64,000 nucleotides of DNA from Pseudomonadota bacterium (GCA_018241505.1 JAFEDS010000001.1:1-64000); one strand, 5' to 3'; positions 8,557 through 17,242 are shown, counted from the first letter of the stretch. Numbers and translations: made by a program. Notes: generated by a model not told the origin, from the letters alone.

Positions 8557-8976
8557 ATGCTGGTCGGCCACTACCTGCAGGTGCTGCATCTACACGTGGG
8601 TTGTGTGGTTCTCTCAGGATCACTCTTCAGTGCCCGGGCGCTGCTGCGCATCTCAAACAATCCTTTGGCGAATCATCGCGGCTTGCGAATGCTCTCATAC
8701 GTGATTGATACGACGCTTCTGGGCGCCGCCATCCTTCTCACCCTCATCCTTCATCAATACCCGTTTGTCAACGGTTGGCTGACTACCAAAGTATTGCTGT
8801 TGGTTCTCTATATTGTGCTGGGAACCATTGCACTGAAGCGTGCGCGGTCCGGAGCGGCTCGTGTACTGGCGATGCTCGCGGCGCTGACCGTATTTGGCTA
8901 CATCATCGGCGTCGCTGTGCAACATCATCCGGCCGGCTGGTTGCGGTTGCTGCAAACATCGAGTCTGCAGCCGTAA
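8557..8976 (+). CDS. SirB2-family membrane protein
   Basis: Small integral membrane protein (139 residues) of the SirB2 family, four or so hydrophobic helices: LQVLHLHVGCVVLSGSLFSARALL, DTTLLGAAILLTLILHQYPF, WLTTKVLLLVLYIVLGTIAL and VLAMLAALTVFGYIIGVAVQHHP. Histidines in the first and last helices (His-His spacing typical of the family) hint at metal or haem interaction, but no function is established. It follows nsrR by 3 bases. Its last 74 bases overlap the 3' end of the convergent nirV-SCO gene. Confidence 0.8.
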   Translation: MLVGHYLQVLHLHVGCVVLSGSLFSARALLRISNNPLANHRGLRMLSYVIDTTLLGAAILLTLILHQYPFVNGWLTTKVLLLVLYIVLGTIALKRARSGAARVLAMLAALTVFGYIIGVAVQHHPAGWLRLLQTSSLQP

Positions 8977-10378
8977 TCAGCTCGGTGTCGCTCGCCAGCA
9001 CGCCGACGGATCGGGCCTGAATGACGCCGCTCGGGTTGGTCAGTGTGATGATCGTCGAGTGATTGAATGTCTGATCGGGCAGTTGCCGGTAGCGGATGCC
9101 GAGGACCGCAGCAAGAAGGCGCACACTGTCCATGTCCGTGCGTGCGAGTGTCCAGGTAGATGCGCCGATATGATGTCGCTGCCTGAAATCGGATAAGGCG
9201 GCCGCCGTGTCATGGCTCGGGTCGAGCGAAACCATCAGAATGTGAGTATTGGCGCGCGCGCGGGAACTCAGCCGCTTTTGCAGGTTCTGCAGCTGATTGG
9301 TCAGCATCGGGCAGACACTGTTGCAGTCAGCGTAGAACATGGTCACCACGAGCGGTTTGCCTCTGAATGACGAGAGCGGAATGTGCGCGCCGCTGTCCGT
9401 CTCGAGATCCACAGGAAGTTGATACAGTGAGTCGCCAGGCAGCATGCCGGCGCCGGGTGCCGCGCTCGTCGGTCCAGTTGTGGAGGGCGCGGTGTGTGGT
9501 CGGGTGGCTCCGGCGGAAGCGGTGCCGGGGAGGGCAGACGTCGTGCGGGTCGCGCCTTGCGGTACCGGATCCGCACATCGAAAGCCCAGGCGCCGTGCGC
9601 TCGATCGCCCTTCCAGCGCGCTCAAGAACGCTACCCGCATGAGAACGGGATAGTTCTCGCGGTCCTGCGCGCTGATGGAACCGGCGCCGCAGAACTCTAA
9701 TTTGTCGGGATCTCCCTGGTTGCGGCTGTCGTTGCTCACCATGAGCGAGCCGAAATCATCCACCCATTCCCAGATCAACCCGTGCAAGTCATGAATTCCA
9801 TACAGGTTGGGGCGTCCTCGAGCCACCGGCTGCAGGACATCCGTGGCGGGGCGCGCATACCAGTTGAGTATCTGTTCGCGCCAGATCGGATTGGCGCGGG
9901 CATCGCCAACCTGCTCATCCGCCGCGGCGGCCCACTCCCATTCGTTCCAACTGGGCAGTCGCGCCCCATTGACAGCACAGTATGCGCGGGCGGCGAACCA
10001 ACTGACTCTCGTCACCGGTTGGTCCGGTTGCGCTTCCGGGCCCAACGCTTCGGCTCCCGCCCAGTGAGACAAGTAGCCGTTGTCCGCGAACAGGCTGGCG
10101 ACCTGGTCGCGCCGCCATTGCGGCTGCTCGTGCACAAACTGGAGGAATTCGCTGTTGGTGACTGGCCGGGCATCGAGTCTGTAGGCGTTCAGATGCACTC
10201 GCGTTTGTCCTGGCGCGGGCGCAAGCACCGGCGCGAAGTTGGCCGCGGCCACCGCTTTGCGGGACTCAGCGTGCGCACAGGTTGCGGCACCGCATGCCAA
10301 AATCAACGCCCAGAACGACGATCGGACGGCGGGTCCAATGCCCGCCGGTGCGCAGTTGGGCAGCAGCGACAGTTTCAT
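8903..10378 (-). CDS. nirV: NirV-like (FGE-sulfatase fold) and SCO copper chaperone fusion
   Basis: Exported two-domain protein, 491 residues. After a signal peptide (to about residue 38, CAHAES), residues about 45-270 form a formylglycine-generating-enzyme-like (SUMF1) domain: RPVTNSEFLQFV, PVTRVSWFAARAYCAVNGARLPSWNEWEWAA, NLYGIHDLHGLIWEWVDDF and RRLGFRCA. This is the family of NirV, often found beside nirK. A Pro/Thr/Ala linker (about 271-312) leads to a SCO1 domain (about 313-475) with CNSVC at 352-356 and the histidine in DQTFNHSTII. The gene starts 8 bases after the nirK stop. A single protein that could both escort copper and fit NirK is a sensible inference, but untested. The 3' end overlaps the SirB2 gene by 74 bases. 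Confidence 0.87.
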   Translation of the reverse strand: MKLSLLPNCAPAGIGPAVRSSFWALILACGAATCAHAESRKAVAAANFAPVLAPAPGQTRVHLNAYRLDARPVTNSEFLQFVHEQPQWRRDQVASLFADNGYLSHWAGAEALGPEAQPDQPVTRVSWFAARAYCAVNGARLPSWNEWEWAAAADEQVGDARANPIWREQILNWYARPATDVLQPVARGRPNLYGIHDLHGLIWEWVDDFGSLMVSNDSRNQGDPDKLEFCGAGSISAQDRENYPVLMRVAFLSALEGRSSARRLGFRCADPVPQGATRTTSALPGTASAGATRPHTAPSTTGPTSAAPGAGMLPGDSLYQLPVDLETDSGAHIPLSSFRGKPLVVTMFYADCNSVCPMLTNQLQNLQKRLSSRARANTHILMVSLDPSHDTAAALSDFRQRHHIGASTWTLARTDMDSVRLLAAVLGIRYRQLPDQTFNHSTIITLTNPSGVIQARSVGVLASDTELITAADSMFAATATSRPDDVAQRRR

Positions 10379-10385
10379 CTTTCGA

Positions 10386-11867
10386 TTACTCGGCCGCGCC
10401 TGGTGGACGTGCCGTCTTCTTTCGAGTCTCAGCCAGCTCGGCCGCCGAATAGCGATAGCCGCTGTTGCCCCACGAGTGAGTCACATAGGTCAGGATGTTG
10501 GCCAGCTCGTCGTCGTTCAACTGGCTCATGGGCGGCATCACCGAGTTGAATGTCTTGCCGTTGACCGTAATGGGGCCTGACAGGCCGTTGAGAACGATCT
10601 GTTGTGCGCGATGGGGGTCCTTGGCGAGCAGGTCGGAGCCCGCCAGCGGTGGAAACACTCCTTCCAGTCCCTTGCCGTTCGGCTGGTGACACACCGAGCA
10701 CGTGCCTGAAAACAACGATTCCCCCGCTTTTACCTGCTGCTCGAGCGTCAAAGTTCCCTGTTGAGCCGCCGCCGTCGCCTGGCTCACCACGCGCAGGTCC
10801 TTTGCCTTGTCACCCAGGTACACGGAATCGACTTCCTTGCCCGAGTAGACCAGCTTGTTCTCCGCGCCGCTGACCTTGAGGATTGCCAGCGCACCTTTGT
10901 TGAAGGCTCGGAAGATCGAGTGATCCACCATGACAAAGCTACCGGGGACGATGGCTTTGAATTCGGCGATCGCGGCGCCACCGGAGGGTATCAAGGTTGT
11001 CTGCACGTTCTGCTGGTAGTGGACACCACCCTCATACCAGACGCGGTCGAATATCTCGCCAATGACATGAAACGAGGAAACCAGGTTCGGGCCGCCGTTG
11101 CCTATGAACAGTCGCACGCGTTCGCCGACTTTCGCGGTCAGGGCGTGGTCGCCGATCAGCGCACCCTCACTGCCGTTGAACACAACATACGTCGGCTTTT
11201 CGTCGATTGCCTTTTGCATGTCGAATGTCTGCAGACCCTTCTCACGGTATTTGCCCACCGTGTAGAAGTCTCCCTGCATCACGTAGTACTCGTGATCGAC
11301 AGGTGCGAGGCCCTCCGGCGGCTCGACGAGCATGAGGCCGTACATGCCGTTGCCCACATGCATGCCTACAGGTGCGGTCGCACAGTGATACACATAGATG
11401 CCCTGGTTCATTGCCTTGAACGAGAATTGCGACTCGTGTCCGGGCGCCGTGAAGCTCGATGCGGCACCGCCACCCGGACCTACCACACCGTGCAGGTCGA
11501 TGTTGTGGGGCATCTTGTTGTCGGGATGATTCTTGAGATGGAACTCAACGGTATCTCCCTGACGAACCCGGATGAAGCTGCCGGGGACCGTGCCGCCGAA
11601 GGTCCAAAATGTGTAGCGGACGCCCTCGGAAATCTCCTTCTCGACCTCGCGAACTTCCAGTTCGACAATGACTTTCGCGGGCTTCTTGCGATTGGTAGGC
11701 GGAGGAACGTTCGGCGGTGATGTCAGGACCGCGTGCACTGGCGGGCCAGATGGTTGCGTGTCGTCGGCCGTTGTCGCGGAGGCGGCGCGAAGGTTGGGTG
11801 AACCGCACGCAAAGATGGCCGCAGCCATGAGTCCGGCGCACGACCGGAGATAGTAACCGAATGACAT
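10386..11867 (-). CDS. nirK: Copper nitrite reductase NirK with C-terminal cytochrome c domain
   Basis: Periplasmic NO-forming nitrite reductase. The ATG at 11865-11867 is preferred over an in-frame upstream ATG because GGAGAAG sits 6 bases ahead of it and a signal peptide follows; this gives 493 residues. Two cupredoxin domains carry the ligands: His121/Asp124/His126 in MPHNIDLH, His161-Cys162 in YHCATAP, His170 and Met175 in [10 protein letters not shown], His267 in SFHVIGE and His316 in MVDHSIF. Residues from about 375 form an extra class I cytochrome c domain with CSVCH (390-394) and a MPPMSQL ligand segment. The tethered haem likely passes electrons to the type 1 copper. It sits between nnrS and nirV-SCO. 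Confidence 0.95.
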   Translation of the reverse strand: MSFGYYLRSCAGLMAAAIFACGSPNLRAASATTADDTQPSGPPVHAVLTSPPNVPPPTNRKKPAKVIVELEVREVEKEISEGVRYTFWTFGGTVPGSFIRVRQGDTVEFHLKNHPDNKMPHNIDLHGVVGPGGGAASSFTAPGHESQFSFKAMNQGIYVYHCATAPVGMHVGNGMYGLMLVEPPEGLAPVDHEYYVMQGDFYTVGKYREKGLQTFDMQKAIDEKPTYVVFNGSEGALIGDHALTAKVGERVRLFIGNGGPNLVSSFHVIGEIFDRVWYEGGVHYQQNVQTTLIPSGGAAIAEFKAIVPGSFVMVDHSIFRAFNKGALAILKVSGAENKLVYSGKEVDSVYLGDKAKDLRVVSQATAAAQQGTLTLEQQVKAGESLFSGTCSVCHQPNGKGLEGVFPPLAGSDLLAKDPHRAQQIVLNGLSGPITVNGKTFNSVMPPMSQLNDDELANILTYVTHSWGNSGYRYSAAELAETRKKTARPPGAAE

Positions 11868-11905
11868 GAATGTCTTCTCCCTGTCGAAGCGAATGGCCGC
11901 TGGTT

Positions 11906-13102
11906 TCAACCCGGTTTCCCATCAGCCCTGGGCGACCAGAGAATGGGTGCATAGATGGCCAGGAATAGGGCGAAAGCGGCTGTCCAGCAGCTCGCGCTGA
12001 TGACAATGACGAAAGGGTAGGGCAGTCCTGGTACGCTCAGCCCAAACACACGGACGAGCGCGGCCATCAGCAGAAGCCCGTATCCCAACGCTATAACCGG
12101 ATCGACCACGAGCGCGCGACCTGTGTGCCCCAAAGAGGCGCGTGTCATCACGGCCATGATCATGGTCGCGAGCACTCCAATAGTCAGCGAATGCAGCCAG
12201 AACGCCGAGATGGCCGGCCCCGAGAAGAAGGCGAGGCATTTCAGAGCGAGTCCCACCGGCAACCACAGGTAAGCGAGATGCAATATCCACACAATGGGTT
12301 GGCGCCAGGTGGCCAGGCTGCGCCACTGAAGCATCCGTACTGCGTTGATGACTGCGGCTACGCCCGCCGCGATTGCAGCGAGATGGCTGCCGGGCCAGAA
12401 GATGTCGGTGAACACAACCGCCACCACCGAGAGGATGGCTGCGGGAGTCATGAACGGCAGCGTCAGCAACCCGGCAGGCGCTGGGCCCGACTGCCCAGAT
12501 GCGGCGGCGGATCGAAGCGCATTCGCCGTAAATGCGGGAATGATCCGCCCCCCGATCACTGTAACGAGCAGGAGGCTGACGTTGATGCCGGTCAGAATCG
12601 CATGGCGCGCCATGTCCGCGTCAAAGTGCGCTATCGCCCAATGCGTGACACCGTTGCAGGTTGCCAGCAGAGCGAGCACGAGCAACAAGGGAGTATTTCG
12701 ATTCTTCGAGCGCAGCAATGCGGGCGCAACCAGCGCGCCTACGGCAACGAGAAATCCAACGTCCACAATTGCCACGAGCAACGCCGGCCAATGGGCTGAA
12801 GTGGCAATCAGTACGCGAGCCGCCACCCAAATCCCCGACACGATCATCACCGGCGGTCCGCCGAACCCGCGACTGCCGGTCCAGCTCGGCACCGCCGTGA
12901 GAAGGAAACCGGCGATGGCAGCGGCGATGAAGCCAAAGAGCATCTCATGCGCATGCCACATCGTCGGCGGCCAGCTCGTCCCCAATGACCACCCGAATCC
13001 CCAAATGAGCACCCAGAGTGGCACGAGAACCGTCGCGGCGACCGCCGCCGCCAGGAAGCTGGCACGGAAACCGCTCGCGAATAGCCTGGATTGCATGATC
13101 AC
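11906..13102 (-). CDS. nnrS: NnrS-family membrane haem-copper protein
   Basis: Polytopic inner-membrane protein (398 residues, about 12 hydrophobic helices) of the NnrS family, linked in other bacteria to denitrification and resistance to nitrosative stress. Family signatures seen are [57 protein letters not shown] and [26 protein letters not shown]. It leads the operon nnrS-nirK-nirV/SCO, with 38 bases to the nirK start. An NsrR-like box (13113-13135) ends 11 bases before its start codon, where bound repressor would block transcription or initiation, and a RTANGTAGA element lies about 55 bases upstream. Confidence 0.9.
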   Translation of the reverse strand: MIMQSRLFASGFRASFLAAAVAATVLVPLWVLIWGFGWSLGTSWPPTMWHAHEMLFGFIAAAIAGFLLTAVPSWTGSRGFGGPPVMIVSGIWVAARVLIATSAHWPALLVAIVDVGFLVAVGALVAPALLRSKNRNTPLLLVLALLATCNGVTHWAIAHFDADMARHAILTGINVSLLLVTVIGGRIIPAFTANALRSAAASGQSGPAPAGLLTLPFMTPAAILSVVAVVFTDIFWPGSHLAAIAAGVAAVINAVRMLQWRSLATWRQPIVWILHLAYLWLPVGLALKCLAFFSGPAISAFWLHSLTIGVLATMIMAVMTRASLGHTGRALVVDPVIALGYGLLLMAALVRVFGLSVPGLPYPFVIVISASCWTAAFALFLAIYAPILWSPRADGKPG

Positions 13103-13112
13103 TCCTGTTGTT

Positions 13113-13135
13113 AAGATCTACTTTAGATAGTCCTT
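13113..13135. promoter_or_regulatory. Imperfect NsrR operator upstream of nnrS
   Basis: AAGATCTACTTTAGATAGTC plus CTT: the left arm AAGATCTA is identical to the norZ/nsrR box and the right arm TAGTCCTT matches 6 of 8 positions of the palindrome, with the same 7-base spacing. It lies 11-33 bases upstream of the nnrS start codon. Confidence 0.7.
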
Positions 13136-13140
13136 TGTAG

Positions 13141-13164
13141 GCGCACATCGCGGTTTCTACCTAT
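13141..13164. promoter_or_regulatory. 20-bp duplicated element (copy 1) upstream of nnrS
   Basis: GCGCACATCGCGGTTTCTAC occurs here (13141-13160) and again at 15863-15882. On the minus strand it continues as ATAGGTAGAAACCGCG, including a RTANGTAGA element (13157-13164) about 55 bases upstream of the nnrS start. The 176 bases between nnrS and 13280 hold this, the NsrR box and no gene. Confidence 0.5.
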
Positions 13165-13279
13165 GCCGCCCTGAAACGCATCACCGTTGTGCAACTGCAG
13201 TGCGGAAGCCCGCTACCTGAGGTTGCGTGAGCCGACACTACAAGCCGCTACTCGAAGTGCGCATATCGAGAGAGGGGGC

Positions 13280-13747
13280 TCAGGGCCGATCGACGTTGGC
13301 CTCAGCCGCAACGGGTGTCGCTCGACGTCCTGTCACCTCTTCAATGTGAATCCGATAGAAGATGGGGGCGCGCCGTGCCTGCCGCTCCGGAGGAACGCAC
13401 GCCGGTTCCCACCACAGCGTACGCTTTTGCAGAATTTCGAGGGCCTGCGCACGAACATGCCCGTATTCAGGCGCGTCGGGCAGCTCTTCATAGCGACCTA
13501 ACACAACAATACTCATCCATAGATCATGGCTGGGCCGCGCGTCGACTTCCAGGCAGACGCGTGGATTGGCACGCATCCATTCGATCTTCTGTCCCGGCGT
13601 GGTGATGCCGTAAAGGTGCTTTCCGTCGAATGCGAAGTAGACGGGGACTATGTAGGGCTGATGATCGCGGGCACAGGCCAATCGGCCAAAGTTGACAACT
13701 TGCAGCTCGGCCCGGCATTCATCGACGGTCATTTCTTGAACCAGCAT
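13280..13747 (-). CDS. Pyridoxamine 5'-phosphate oxidase-fold protein
   Basis: Split-barrel flavin-binding family protein, 155 residues. NFGRLACARDHQPYIVPVYFAFDGKHLYGITTPGQKIEWMRANPRVCLEVD is the typical N-terminal half of FMN- or F420-type split barrels; the substrate cannot be told. The ATG at 13747 is chosen over an in-frame TTG at 13762; GGGGGAG lies just upstream. It is transcribed away from the CBS gene at 13970, with which it shares an upstream region of about 220 bases. Similar proteins occur in hypoxia/dormancy regulons of other bacteria, which fits the neighbouring CBS and GNAT genes, but that link is inferred. Confidence 0.8.
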   Translation of the reverse strand: MLVQEMTVDECRAELQVVNFGRLACARDHQPYIVPVYFAFDGKHLYGITTPGQKIEWMRANPRVCLEVDARPSHDLWMSIVVLGRYEELPDAPEYGHVRAQALEILQKRTLWWEPACVPPERQARRAPIFYRIHIEEVTGRRATPVAAEANVDRP

Positions 13748-13868
13748 CCTCAACTCCCCCAAAGGCTATGACACGAAGGATGCGGCCTGCTTCGTGGCAA
13801 ATCGGGACGCGCAGGCATGCGCAGACTCATGAACGAGCAGAGTATGGGCGACAGCCGCTCGCCCGGGT

Positions 13869-13876
13869 GTAGGTAG
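13869..13876 (+). promoter_or_regulatory. GTAGGTAG element between PPOX-fold and CBS genes
   Basis: GTAGGTAGATTCC lies 94 bases upstream of the CBS gene start (13970) and 122 bases from the divergent PPOX-fold start (13747). It is one of the RTANGTAGA elements resembling a FixJ site. The rest of 13748-13969 shows nothing else recognisable. Confidence 0.35.
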
Positions 13877-13969
13877 ATTCCACGTTGCCCGCATGCTGTG
13901 GGGGCGCTAAATTCGAGCAACCTTGACGCCCCGATTTCGCACTGCAATGCGCCACGGAGAATCGTAACC

Positions 13970-14614
13970 ATGATTGTCGGCATGTGGATGACGCGCGAGC
14001 TGATTTGTGCGCAACCGGATACCCCGCTCGGCACAGCCGCGAAGCTCATGGCTCACAACGGGATTCGCCGGCTGCCGGTGGTGGTACGCCATGAGGATGG
14101 TCTGGCTCTGCTGGGTATTGTCTCGGCGACGGACCTCTATCGCGCCTACCCGGCGCATTGCAACCCGTTCACCGCCACGGAGCCGACGCTCACCGCCTCA
14201 ACAACCGCCGCACAAATCATGACCGAATCGGTGCTGACGACCTCTTCCGATGTTCCCATTGAAGACGCGGCCACGATCATGCGGGATCGTAAGATTGGTG
14301 CGCTGCCGGTAATGCGCCAGGATCGCCTCATCGGCTTGATTACCGAGTCAGACATCTTCCGTGCCTTCATCAGCATTCTACAAGGGGATTCCAACTCCAT
14401 CCGGCTGACCTTCTCGATCGCAAACGGCGAGGATCTGATTGACCTGATCGACGGCGCGGTGCGCAATCACGTTCAACTATTGAGCCTGATGACCTCCCGC
14501 AAGGAGGGCCAGAGTATGTGCGTGGCCCGGATCGCAGGCGCGGGCGCCGAGATGTTTATTGAGTCTCTATGGAGGTCGGGGCATCAGGTTGTGAACGTGC
14601 TGCGGACGCCCTGA
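13970..14614 (+). CDS. Tandem CBS domain protein with C-terminal ACT-like domain
   Basis: Cytoplasmic nucleotide-sensing protein, 214 residues. Two CBS domains occupy about residues 4-65 (VGMWMTRELICAQPDTPLGTAAKLMAHNGIRRLPVV) and 82-145 (AAQIMTESVLTTSSDVPIEDAATIMRDRKIGALPVM...LIGLITESDIFRAFI), followed by a small ACT-like tail (about 150-214). Such proteins usually bind adenosyl ligands; the partner here is unknown. The ATG at 13970 has GGAG about 9 bases upstream and starts at the conserved domain. With the second CBS gene, GNAT and PPOX-fold genes it forms a stress-type group next to denitrification genes. Confidence 0.8.
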   Translation: MIVGMWMTRELICAQPDTPLGTAAKLMAHNGIRRLPVVVRHEDGLALLGIVSATDLYRAYPAHCNPFTATEPTLTASTTAAQIMTESVLTTSSDVPIEDAATIMRDRKIGALPVMRQDRLIGLITESDIFRAFISILQGDSNSIRLTFSIANGEDLIDLIDGAVRNHVQLLSLMTSRKEGQSMCVARIAGAGAEMFIESLWRSGHQVVNVLRTP

Positions 14615-14638
14615 GCTGCATTCAACATCCCTGGCTGG

Positions 14639-14911
14639 TCACGGCGACTCGGCTACGGTGGCACAGGCCACTGTGTCCGCGTCGCGCTCGAGGCCTGAGC
14701 GCCGATAGGTGGCGGGTGCGGGTAAATCATCCCACTGCACACGGACATAGTCCTCCGTGATCTCATCCACGATGATACCCCTGGCGATCAGCGAGCAGTC
14801 CCGCAATTTTACGCGATCGCCTTTGCGCGGGCGGCGCGTGGAGATTTGCGTTTGCACGGTGTACTTCTGACTCATGTCGTGTGTTATACGCACCGACACT
14901 TCGTTTTGCAT
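14639..14911 (-). CDS. Small SH3-like hypothetical protein
   Basis: A 90-residue protein I cannot name. The core KGDRVKLRDCSLIARGIIVDEITEDYVRVQWDDLPAPATYRRSGLE looks like a compact SH3-type beta barrel of the kind used for binding partners or nucleic acids. The start is uncertain: ATGs at 14911 and 14875 are both possible and neither has a clear ribosome-binding site. It converges on the CBS gene at 13970 with 24 bases between the stops. Confidence 0.55.
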   Translation of the reverse strand: MQNEVSVRITHDMSQKYTVQTQISTRRPRKGDRVKLRDCSLIARGIIVDEITEDYVRVQWDDLPAPATYRRSGLERDADTVACATVAESP

Positions 14912-15266
14912 CCGTAGTGACCGCAATTCGAATGTAAGTTGGAATGTGAGGTCGCCTAGTTACGCTTCTGCCCGCTGCGTGAAAGCCTGTCGGAAAATAC
15001 TGAGATATCGGCGTCACGCAATGGATGAGAGACGCTGGTAGCCCGCGCACCGGGCCCCCACACTCCAGCACGAGCCGGCGCATGCCGGGAGCGAGGCAAG
15101 CGCGATCGACCCGTTGACGGCTGAAACGGTTTGCGGTGCGTATGCAGCCGCCGGCAATCCACCTGTCAACGAGTGGCGCTGCGGTACTTGGTTACGTACA
15201 GACCACACTGGGTTCGAGTGCCGACCGGCGTTATATGAGTCCCAACTGATTATGGGGTATTGCGCA
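14912..15266. other. Intergenic region with a TACGTA element
   Basis: No credible gene on either strand in these 355 bases. The only motif noted is TACGTA at 15193-15198 (minus strand GTACGTAACC), 69 bases upstream of the CBS gene at 15267, the same spacing as for other candidate FixJ-type sites here. Confidence 0.4.
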
Positions 15267-15782
15267 ATGAATGCTGCAGATCTAATGACGAGAGATCCGA
15301 TCGCTGTGAGCCGCGATACATCGCTCGAGAAAGCGGCGACGCTGATGGTGGAGCATCGCATCAGCGGCCTGCCGGTAGTGGATGAAGCCGGGGCGGTGAT
15401 TGGCATGATTACCGAAGGCGATCTGATCCGCCGCGCGGAGCTGGACACTTCGGGACAAGCGCCCGGGTGGCTATCGCGGTTTCTGGTGCCGGGGCTAGCC
15501 GCCGAGGAGTACCCGCACTCTTACGGAGTCCGTGTCCGTGAGGTCATGACTGAAAAAGTCATCGCCATCATTCCGGATACGCCATTGTCAGCTATCGTAC
15601 AATCGATGGAGGCTCATTGCGTCAAGCGGCTTCCAGTTGTGCAGGATGGAAAACTGATCGGGATGGTGAGTCGAACCGATCTGTTGCGGGTTCTATCTGC
15701 GTTACTCGGGGCGCGCAAGGTAGTCGAGCTGCGCGGTGCGGTGAGCGATGATCGCGAGCTCGCATTGGCGCCCCCCAGGTGA
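15267..15782 (+). CDS. Tandem CBS domain protein
   Basis: A 171-residue protein consisting of two CBS domains: residues about 4-60 (AADLMTRDPIAVSRDTSLEKAATLMVEHRISGLPVV...IGMITEGDLIRR) and about 90-150 (REVMTEKVIAIIPDTPLSAIVQSMEAHCVKRLPVV...IGMVSRTDLLRVLSAL). Likely an adenine-nucleotide sensor; no catalytic domain is attached. The ATG at 15267 is preferred over one at 15252 because the domain begins there and GGGG lies upstream. TACGTA 69 bases upstream suggests control by the FixJ-like regulator. Confidence 0.82.
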   Translation: MNAADLMTRDPIAVSRDTSLEKAATLMVEHRISGLPVVDEAGAVIGMITEGDLIRRAELDTSGQAPGWLSRFLVPGLAAEEYPHSYGVRVREVMTEKVIAIIPDTPLSAIVQSMEAHCVKRLPVVQDGKLIGMVSRTDLLRVLSALLGARKVVELRGAVSDDRELALAPPR

Positions 15783-15862
15783 GCAATCAGCGTGGCTGAG
15801 TTTGGAAGTCCATGAGCACGCTCGCACTTCACAGTCCGGGCTGCAATTGCGCGCGTTGAGTT

Positions 15863-15886
15863 GCGCACATCGCGGTTTCTACATAC
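15863..15886. promoter_or_regulatory. 20-bp duplicated element (copy 2) upstream of the GNAT gene
   Basis: GCGCACATCGCGGTTTCTAC at 15863-15882 is identical to 13141-13160. The minus strand reads GTATGTAGAAACC (15879-15886 core). It lies 85 bases upstream of the acetyltransferase start at 15971. Confidence 0.45.
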
Positions 15887-15970
15887 GACCTCGGAAAGTT
15901 TGCGGCTTTCCACAATATTGGAATCCTCCTTGCGGGCTCACAATCAGATTTTCGCAAGGAGATGGTCCCA

Positions 15971-16480
15971 ATGCGCACTGCCACTGAGCACTCGATTGCC
16001 GGACACCGGGTCACGATCCGGCCGCTGAACTCGTCCGACACACAGATGGAAGCCGAGTTTGTTCGCAATCTGTCGGATGAGACGAAACATTTTCGTTTCC
16101 TCGGCGCCGTCAAGGAATTGTCGTCCGCCGATCTGCAACGCTTTTGCAGTATCGATGGCTTTTGCAACATGGCGTTTGTTGCCACCGTCCAGGAAGACGG
16201 TCGCGAGCGTGAAATCGGTGTCAGTCGCTATGCTGAAGGGGAGAAGCCGGAGATCCGTGAGATGGCGGTGACGGTGGCGGATTCATGGCAGCATAAAGGA
16301 TTGGGGCGCCTCCTGGCACATCAGTTGATCGACTATGCCCGCGCGCACGGAGTCACACAGTTGTACTCGGTCGATTTCGCTGAAAACACGGCCATGCAGC
16401 ATTTGGCGAACGATCTGGGCATGACGGTGCGGCGTTCCCTCGATGATCCGTGCCAGGTCATCTATTCGCTGCCATTGTGA
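15971..16480 (+). CDS. GNAT-family N-acetyltransferase
   Basis: Acetyl-CoA-dependent acetyltransferase, 169 residues. IRPLNSSDTQMEAEFVRNLSDETKHFRF resembles the N-terminus of the GNAT domain of protein lysine acetyltransferases (Pat-like), and the acetyl-CoA loop is in DSWQHKGLGRLLAHQLIDYA, followed by FAENTAMQHLANDLGM. Substrate is unknown; a protein lysine is a reasonable guess. AAGGAGA precedes the ATG at 15971 at good spacing, whereas an in-frame ATG at 15962 is too close to it. The upstream copy of the 20-bp element links it to the nnrS promoter. Confidence 0.82.
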   Translation: MRTATEHSIAGHRVTIRPLNSSDTQMEAEFVRNLSDETKHFRFLGAVKELSSADLQRFCSIDGFCNMAFVATVQEDGREREIGVSRYAEGEKPEIREMAVTVADSWQHKGLGRLLAHQLIDYARAHGVTQLYSVDFAENTAMQHLANDLGMTVRRSLDDPCQVIYSLPL

Positions 16481-16509
16481 GCTGATCGGCGCCGGGCTAA
16501 CCGGAGCCT

Positions 16510-17163
16510 TCATTCGGGTTTCAGATGCGACAGGTACTCGCAGATCGCACTTAGATCGCGCGACGTCAGCCTGTGACGTAATGTAGCGGTATGTTGGCCT
16601 TAGATTCCGTCCTGCCACCGGTGCAGCAGATATTCATAGTGTTGGCCTGCGAGCCGCGGATTGCGCTTCTGATCGTCGCCCTCGGCACTTGCTCCGTGAC
16701 AGGAGCTGCAATTGCCCTTGTAGAGGTTGGCACCGTGCACAGTGTCATTCCCGATGATGTTGGATACAGACGCCGCTGGCGGCAAATGGCTCACATAGGC
16801 GGCGACATCGGCAATGTCCTGCGTGCCTCCATTCAGGTGCAGCTTGTCCGTGAAATGTTGCATGCGTGAGTCCAAGCGCTGCCCGTGACGGAAACTGACG
16901 AGCTGCCAGACGACGACACGAAAATGTTGGCCCGCGATCGCAGGCACCGTGCCATCGCTGACGCCGCTGCCATTGCCGCTGTGACAGCCAGAGCAGGTGT
17001 CAAATAGCTGCTCGCCATGTACTGCGTCTGCCTGGAGTTGCAACACGGCGGCGAATTCCCGCTCGGCCGCGGAGCCGGGAGGATTGGCGAGTGCGGGGCT
17101 GACCATCGGCAGCAGCGCGAGAGCCAGTCTCACTCGAATGCTCGGTGCAGGTAGCGCTTTCAT
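16510..17163 (-). pseudogene. Diheme cytochrome c (c4-like) interrupted by an in-frame stop
   Basis: A signal peptide (to about residue 26, PALANPP) and two haem motifs, CSGCH and CSSCH, with GQHFRVVVWQL and GQHYEYLL, show a c4-type diheme cytochrome related to the gene at 2132. A TAA at 16600-16602 stops it after 187 residues (HRWQDGI). The same frame then continues for 29 codons to a TGA at 16510, reading GQHTATLRHRLTSRDLSAIC and EYLSHLKPE, which is the expected family C-terminus. Thus a single nonsense change removed the last part. Both haem sites survive, so the shortened protein may still fold; a sequencing error is also possible. CTAAGTAGAACCC lies 72 bases upstream (17235). Confidence 0.8.
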
Positions 17164-17234
17164 CGGGGTCTGGAGCGGGGCACGCGCATTACCGCGAATG
17201 GGATAAATTATGAACGATCGTTAACGTGCGCTCT

Positions 17235-17242
17235 CTAAGTAG
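17235..17242 (+). promoter_or_regulatory. CTAAGTAG element between cytochrome and tlpA-like genes
   Basis: CTAAGTAGAACCC matches the TAGGTAGAAACC form of the recurring element. It lies 72 bases from the cytochrome start (17163, minus) and 122 bases from the thioredoxin-like start (17364, plus). Nothing else is recognisable in 17164-17363. Confidence 0.25.
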
